Positions 59,424 through 64,000 of a DNA stretch of 64,000 nt are shown here, in pieces (positions within the stretch are counted from its first letter, which is position 1; every line of letters begins with the position of its first letter). Origin of the DNA: Burkholderia thailandensis E264 (GTDB taxonomy: Bacteria; Pseudomonadota; Gammaproteobacteria; Burkholderiales; Burkholderiaceae). The notes beneath the pieces were generated by a model, which saw nothing but the letters and a program-made list of their open reading frames with translations, was not told the origin of the DNA and did no database searches. A program made the position numbers and the translations under genes. The stretch is from contig NC_007651.1 in assembly GCF_000012365.1 (NCBI RefSeq), positions 1,426,001 through 1,490,000 of the forward strand, in the 5' to 3' direction.

Positions 59424-59449
59424 GATCCGCATGCGTGCGCATGCGGATC
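59424..59449 (-). terminator. Long inverted repeat after manC, likely terminator
   Basis: GATCCGCATGCG and CGCATGCGGATC are perfect 12-base arms separated by two bases. Read on the minus strand it is followed by GTTCCGTTTTGC. It lies 88 bases after the manC stop and may end the capsule transcript; the T-tract is imperfect. Confidence 0.55.
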
Positions 59450-59537
59450 GGCGTCATATGGCGCTTTCATTGCGATCCGTCGCCACTTGCCGGCGCTCGC
59501 GCGAAGCGCCGCGCGCGGCTCATCGCGCCAGGTCGCG

Positions 59538-60968
59538 TCAGGTCGCGGACGTGCGTCCGTACGTGTCCTCGAAGCGGACGATGTCGTCTTCGCCGAGATA
59601 CGAGCCGGACTGGACTTCGATCAGCTCGAGCGGGATCTTGCCGGGATTCTTCAGCCGGTGCGTCGTGCCGAGCGGAATGTAGGTCGACTGATTTTCGGTC
59701 AGGATGATCTCCTTGCCGTCGTTCGTGACGAGCGCGGTGCCCTTCACGACGATCCAGTGCTCGGCGCGATGATGGTGCATCTGCAGGCTCAACTGCGCGC
59801 CCGGATTGACGACGATGCGCTTTACCTGGAAGCGCTCGCCCTGGTCGATGCCTTCGTACGCGCCCCACGGCCGGATCACGCGGCGATGCGTGACGGATTC
59901 GCGGCGGCCCGAGGCATTCAGCCATTCGACGACCTTCTTCACGTCTTGCGCGCGGTCGCGATGCGCGACGAGCACGGCGTCCGCGGTCTCGACGATCACG
60001 ATGTTGTCGAGGCCGAGCGCGGCGACCATCCGGTGCTCGGCGCGGATGTACGAGTTCTCGACCGCGTCCGTGTACACGTCGCCGATCAGCGCGTTGCGCT
60101 GCGCGTCGGTGGCCGCGATGTCGGCGAGCGCGCTCCACGAGCCGATGTCGTTCCAGCCGAGGTTCGCGGCGGCCACGACGGCTGCGCGCTCCGTCTTCTC
60201 CATCACCGCGTAGTCGATCGACACGTTCGGGCTCGCGCCGAATGCTTCGGGGTCGAGCCGCAGGAAATCGTGGTCGCGCTTTGCCGCGCCGAGCGCGAGC
60301 TCGGCCTGGTTCGCGATGTCGGGCGCGTGGCGGCGCAACTCGTCGAGATACGTCGATGCCTTCAGCATGAACATCCCGCTGTTCCAGTAATAGCCGCCGT
60401 CCGCGATGAAGCGCTCGGCCGCCGGCGCATCCGGCTTCTCGACGAATGCGTCGACGCGATAGACGCGCGTGTCGCCCGCGAACGCTTCGCCGCGGCGAAT
60501 GTAGCCGTAGCCCGTATGCGCTTGCGTGGGCGTGACGCCGAACGTGACGAGATGCGCGTCGGACGCGACGCTCGCCGCCGTCTTCACGACGTCGACGAAT
60601 GCGGTTTCGTTATCGATCACGTGATCGGACGGCAGCACGAGCAGAAGCGCGTCGGGCGACTCGCGCAGCGCGAGGAGGGCGGCAATCGCGATCGCGGGCG
60701 CGGTGTTGCGGCCCATCGGCTCGAGCACGATCGACGAAGGCGTGATGCCGACCTGGCGCAACTGTTCGGCGACGAGGAAGCGCTGCTCGTTGTTCGTGAC
60801 GACGATCGGCGCGCCGACGCCCTCGACATCGCGCACGCGCAGCGCGGTCTGCTGGACGAGCGTGGTGTTGCCCGCGAGCTTCAGGTACTGCTTCGGATAG
60901 CCGCCGCGCGACATCGGCCACAGGCGTGTGCCGCTGCCGCCGCACAGGATCACCGGATGGATGTTCAT
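59538..60968 (-). CDS. manC: Mannose-1-phosphate guanylyltransferase / mannose-6-phosphate isomerase
   Basis: ManC makes GDP-mannose, a precursor for capsule sugars. The 476-residue protein has the nucleotidyltransferase motif ILCGGSGTRLWPMSR (about 7-21), KQYLKL, FVEKPDAPAAERFI and YYWNSGMFML, followed by a C-terminal cupin domain with RPWGAYEGIDQGERFQVKRI and MHHHRAEHWIVVKGTA, which gives the isomerase activity. It is the last gene of the visible capsule string, 100 bp after wcbA. In B. pseudomallei the equivalent gene lies at the end of the capsule I locus; GDP-heptose-type precursors there are related, so the exact sugar use is inferred. Confidence 0.95.
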   Translation of the reverse strand: MNIHPVILCGGSGTRLWPMSRGGYPKQYLKLAGNTTLVQQTALRVRDVEGVGAPIVVTNNEQRFLVAEQLRQVGITPSSIVLEPMGRNTAPAIAIAALLALRESPDALLLVLPSDHVIDNETAFVDVVKTAASVASDAHLVTFGVTPTQAHTGYGYIRRGEAFAGDTRVYRVDAFVEKPDAPAAERFIADGGYYWNSGMFMLKASTYLDELRRHAPDIANQAELALGAAKRDHDFLRLDPEAFGASPNVSIDYAVMEKTERAAVVAAANLGWNDIGSWSALADIAATDAQRNALIGDVYTDAVENSYIRAEHRMVAALGLDNIVIVETADAVLVAHRDRAQDVKKVVEWLNASGRRESVTHRRVIRPWGAYEGIDQGERFQVKRIVVNPGAQLSLQMHHHRAEHWIVVKGTALVTNDGKEIILTENQSTYIPLGTTHRLKNPGKIPLELIEVQSGSYLGEDDIVRFEDTYGRTSAT

Positions 60969-61068
60969 GAAGGACCTCAGATTGGAAAGCTAGGCTCGCT
61001 CGTTGCGCCGAGCCGATGGATTTCGATTTCGTCGATGCACCGATTCGTTGCTGTGTGCCGGCCGATTT

Positions 61069-63099
61069 TCAACTGTCCGGGCGATCTCTTCGAGGCGCGA
61101 TCCGCTGCGCGATTCGCCATCCGGCATGCGATAGTACATTACGCGTCCAACGAACAGCCTTCAGGAACGGCCGCGCGCGATTGCCGCGCACCCGCCCGAG
61201 CGGCCGCGCGGCCGGCGTCGCGAGCTGCTCGACGACGGCCTCCGGCGTCGTGAACATGCGCAGCCGCCAATCCCAGTACAACGGGTAGCGCAGCAGCGCG
61301 CCGGCGGTCAGCATGTCGAGCGTCAGCGCGCGCTCGCGCCACGGCAGCGGCGCGAGCGCGTCGCGCGTCAGGCCCCATCCCGCATAGAACGGCAATCCGT
61401 ATGTGTAGACGGTCTTGCCGCGCAACAATGCATCGAAGCCCGCCAGCGACGAGAGCGTATGCACTTCGTCGGCCGCCTCGATCAGCGACAGCAGATCGGA
61501 CTCGGCATCGACGACGTCGGCGAGCCGCCGCGCGTCGACGAGGCCGTCGCGATTGCCCGATAGCACGTCCGGATGCGGCTTGTAGACGATGAACGCATCG
61601 GGGCGGCGCGCGCGGACTTCGCGCAGCAGCGCGTCGGCCGTGGCGAGCGCGCGCGTGCCGAGGCGGATCGACGCGTCGTCGGCGACTTGCCCGGGCACGA
61701 GCGCGACCGGCCGTCCCGCAGGCCGCGTCCACGCCGGCGCGCGGCGCCCGAGGTTGTACTTCGTGATGCCGTGGCGCACGATGCGTTCGCGGAGCGCGGC
61801 CGCGCGCGCGAGCTCGGCGTCGGTGAAATCGGCTTCGTTGAAAAGGGTCGTCAGATCGCTCGGCCGGCTCGCGTCGAAATAAAGTCCGCGCCGGTCGATC
61901 GCCTGGCTATACGGCGCGTTCATGTCGGAGCCGAGTCCGAGCGAATGGATGAAGCCGTCCTCGATGCGCACGTGCGCGACGCCGGGAGCGAGCCCTTGCG
62001 CGCTGCGCGCTCCCCAGAACGCCGCGCATTCGTTCGCGCGCACGGCCGCGGGCGCACGCGTCCAGCGCAGTCTGCCCCCGCCTGCGGCGAGGAACGGCGT
62101 CGCGAACGGCCGTTTCCAGCGCTGGAAACGCACGCCGACGATTCGCTCGAGATCCTTGAACCGCTGCGCGACAGCATGCTGGAGCTCGATGCCGTCGAGC
62201 ACGGCGGACAGGCTGCCCGGCGCGTGCGTCGCGGGATCGAGGTAGTGTGCGATGCGCACGAACACGACTTCGAACAGCGCGCCGAGCGTCGGGCGCGCGC
62301 CACGACCGGGCAGCGCGCGGCGATCGTCGGTGAGGCCCCAGCCCGCATAGTACGGTGTCCCGAATACATGCGTGCGAACGCCGGCGAGGAGCGCGCTCAT
62401 GCCCTCGGACGCGTCGACGACGTAGACGTGATCGATGTGCCGCAGCAAGTCGGCGAGCGAATACGGCGGCGCGACGAGTTGCACGCCGTGCGGCAGCGCG
62501 TTCGAAGCCGCGGATAGCCAGCGGCCCGTCGCGACGTCGCCGCTTCGGATCATCCAGAATGCCGCATCCGGATGCGCGGCGCGCGCCGCCTGCATCATCG
62601 CTTCGAAATCGTTCGAACGCCCGTGCGCGGACGCATGAACGTTCGCCGATGTCGTGCGTCGCTCGTCGATCAGCAGCACGCGCGTGCGGCGCGTGGCGAT
62701 GTCGATCGCGACGGGCGCGCGTGCTGCGCGTCCGCGCAAATGCAATGCGTCGGCGCGCAATACGCGTTGCATCAGTGCGGCGATTTCGGGGTTGCTGCCG
62801 GCGCACGGATGTGCGGCAAGCGCATCGGCGATCGCGTCGGCGAGCGCCCGAGGGCCGCTCGCGTCGGCCGGTACGCTGAACCACGAGCGCAGCGGCGCGC
62901 CGCGCGCGTCGGGCGCCGCGATCGGTCCGGGCCACGCGGCGCGCGCACGGATGCCGGCGATGCGCGCGACGCGCAGCGCGGCACGCCCGCTCCAGTGATC
63001 GAGCCACAGGCAATTCGATCGGCGCGCGAGCCAGCTCGCGAGCCGTGAGCCGCGCGTAATGCCGCGCAAGTCGAATCGGGGGGCGGTGGGCGCGGCCAT
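61069..63099 (-). CDS. wcbA: KpsC-like capsule beta-Kdo transferase (WcbA)
   Basis: KpsC proteins build the poly-Kdo linker that joins group 2-type capsule to its lipid anchor. The 676-residue protein is an internal duplication: HVYVVDASEGMSALLAG ... HVFGTPYYAGWGLTDD in the first half and EVHTLSSLAGFDALLRG ... YTYGLPFYAGWGLTRD in the second, with VRIEDGFIHSLGLGSDM between. This two-module layout and length fit KpsC. It starts directly next to the stop of the upstream glycosyltransferase. The symbol follows the B. pseudomallei capsule locus by order and similarity. Confidence 0.88.
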   Translation of the reverse strand: MAAPTAPRFDLRGITRGSRLASWLARRSNCLWLDHWSGRAALRVARIAGIRARAAWPGPIAAPDARGAPLRSWFSVPADASGPRALADAIADALAAHPCAGSNPEIAALMQRVLRADALHLRGRAARAPVAIDIATRRTRVLLIDERRTTSANVHASAHGRSNDFEAMMQAARAAHPDAAFWMIRSGDVATGRWLSAASNALPHGVQLVAPPYSLADLLRHIDHVYVVDASEGMSALLAGVRTHVFGTPYYAGWGLTDDRRALPGRGARPTLGALFEVVFVRIAHYLDPATHAPGSLSAVLDGIELQHAVAQRFKDLERIVGVRFQRWKRPFATPFLAAGGGRLRWTRAPAAVRANECAAFWGARSAQGLAPGVAHVRIEDGFIHSLGLGSDMNAPYSQAIDRRGLYFDASRPSDLTTLFNEADFTDAELARAAALRERIVRHGITKYNLGRRAPAWTRPAGRPVALVPGQVADDASIRLGTRALATADALLREVRARRPDAFIVYKPHPDVLSGNRDGLVDARRLADVVDAESDLLSLIEAADEVHTLSSLAGFDALLRGKTVYTYGLPFYAGWGLTRDALAPLPWRERALTLDMLTAGALLRYPLYWDWRLRMFTTPEAVVEQLATPAARPLGRVRGNRARPFLKAVRWTRNVLSHAGWRIAQRIAPRRDRPDS

Positions 63100-64000
63100 C
63101 TAACCCAGCGATGCGATGAAGCGGTCGACGATATCGAAATGCGTCGCCCAGGTCGGCGCGCGAAAGCCGGCGATGCGATCGAGCTGCGCGCGCCGCTCGG
63201 GGCTGTCCGCGCGCGCGTACGCTTCGATGCGGGCGAGCCACCCGGGACCGTCGAGCGGATCAAGATAATCGGGAACGTTGGCCGCGATTTCGCGAAACAC
63301 GTGAAGCTCGCTCGCGAGCACGGGCACGTTCGACGCGAGCGCTTCGACGAGCGGCATGCCGTAGCCTTCCACGAACGACGGGAAGAGCAGCGCGCGCGCG
63401 TGCTGCAGCCATGCATGTAGTTTGTCATCCGAACAATCGGATTGCTCGATCACCGCGCCGCGCAGGCTTGCGCAACGCTCGAGCATGTCGATCACGTTTT
63501 CGCATTCCCAGCCGCGCCGGCCGATCACGACGAGTTTCGGCGCGGCGTCGCCGAGGCGTTCGACGAGCCTGCGCCACACATGCAGCATGAACCAGTGATT
63601 CTTGCGCGGCTCGATCGTGCCGAGCATCACGAAGTACGGCGACGCGAGCGGCGCGGCCCGCGCGGGTTGCGGCTCGGTGCCGCCCGCGAGCGGCGCGACG
63701 ATGGCGGGCGGCAGCGCGAGCGCCGCGTGTTTCGCCTCCTGCGCGAGCGAGTCGAGCGTCGCCTGCGAATTCGCGATGAGGCCGTCGGCGTGACGAAGGG
63801 CAGTGTGGATTCGCCTGCGGTGCACGCAGTCGACGCCCGGGCGGCTGTACTCCGCGTGCGTCAACGGAATCAGGTCGTGGACCATGAATACCGCGCGGCC
63901 GCCTCTTCGCCGCATCGCCTGGTAATAGCGCGGGTATTCCATTCCGGTGTGGCTCGTGTGCAGTAGCGTCGAGCCGGCGGGCGCGGGCCGCAGCCGGTCG
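63100..64000 (-). CDS. wcbB: Glycosyltransferase family 4 protein, capsule locus (N-terminus outside window)
   Basis: The frame enters from the right edge with RLRPAPAG and TLLHTSHTGMEYPRYYQAMRR, a typical GT4 acceptor-side start, so an ATG at 63942 is internal. It has MVHDLIPLTHAEY, the NSQATLDSL segment, FVMLGTIEPRKNHWFML, and the donor-sugar motif FPSFVEGYGMPLVEALASNVPVLAS near the C-terminus. About 300 residues are visible and the true start lies beyond 64000. It abuts wcbA. The linkage made is unknown; the symbol is from position in the capsule locus. Confidence 0.85.
   Translation of the reverse strand, partial: DRLRPAPAGSTLLHTSHTGMEYPRYYQAMRRRGGRAVFMVHDLIPLTHAEYSRPGVDCVHRRRIHTALRHADGLIANSQATLDSLAQEAKHAALALPPAIVAPLAGGTEPQPARAAPLASPYFVMLGTIEPRKNHWFMLHVWRRLVERLGDAAPKLVVIGRRGWECENVIDMLERCASLRGAVIEQSDCSDDKLHAWLQHARALLFPSFVEGYGMPLVEALASNVPVLASELHVFREIAANVPDYLDPLDGPGWLARIEAYARADSPERRAQLDRIAGFRAPTWATHFDIVDRFIASLG

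Overview
The window is a GC-rich (about two-thirds G+C by eye), densely packed bacterial chromosome segment. Gene content and order (secDF-yajC-tgt-queA, oxyR-katG-dps, hrcA/hemH/grpE/dnaK/dnaJ, a fused pabB-pabC, manC beside kpsC/wcbA) and protein sequences fit Burkholderia, most likely the pseudomallei group. KatG differs at several places from the B. pseudomallei KatG I remember, so a relative of B. pseudomallei is more likely than that species itself; this is inference from memory, not a database match.

Layout. 1-3783 (minus): queA-tgt-yajC-secD, queuosine tRNA modification plus Sec translocon accessory subunits, with an octamer tandem repeat between queA and tgt. 3932-6511: recG. 6632-11167: oxidative-stress block oxyR, katG, a small membrane ORF and dps, with a 42-bp dyad fit for OxyR upstream of katG. 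11760-14396: ubiA, then proC and yggS on the minus strand. 14548-19938 (minus): D-lactate dehydrogenase-like oxidase followed by glcD-glcE-glcF. 20101-21981: cobalamin adenosyltransferase and flavohemoglobin hmp. 22237-30392 (minus): aroG, then yhdP-nit-tldD. 30573-33350: glnE. 33598-36177 (minus): nadK, recN.

36309-43992 is a heat-shock and protein-quality region: hrcA, hemH, hslR, a small predicted exported protein on the opposite strand, grpE behind a very good sigma-32 promoter, a thioredoxin-fold gene, dnaK (with a second sigma-32-like promoter) and dnaJ. 44024-46033 is a PabB-PabC fusion for folate synthesis. 46209-51306 (minus) is a tight string hda-HAD phosphatase-pcnB-folK-deoxynucleoside kinase-panB with start/stop overlaps. 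purM is divergent from it. 52818-52896 carries two copies of a short hairpin repeat ahead of a small NTF2-like protein gene. 53328-56338 (minus) is mutL-miaA; then dedA, mscS and a class II glutamine amidotransferase.

59538-64000 (minus) is one end of a capsular polysaccharide locus: a GT4 glycosyltransferase cut by the window edge, KpsC-like wcbA and manC.

Most of the window is core housekeeping. I saw no transposases, prophage, CRISPR array, tRNA or rRNA. The less ordinary signals are in the gaps: small ORFs around katG, upstream of aroG and beside hslR, leader hairpins, repeated hairpins, and paired sigma-32-like promoters. Long open frames antisense to real genes are a by-product of high G+C and are left out.
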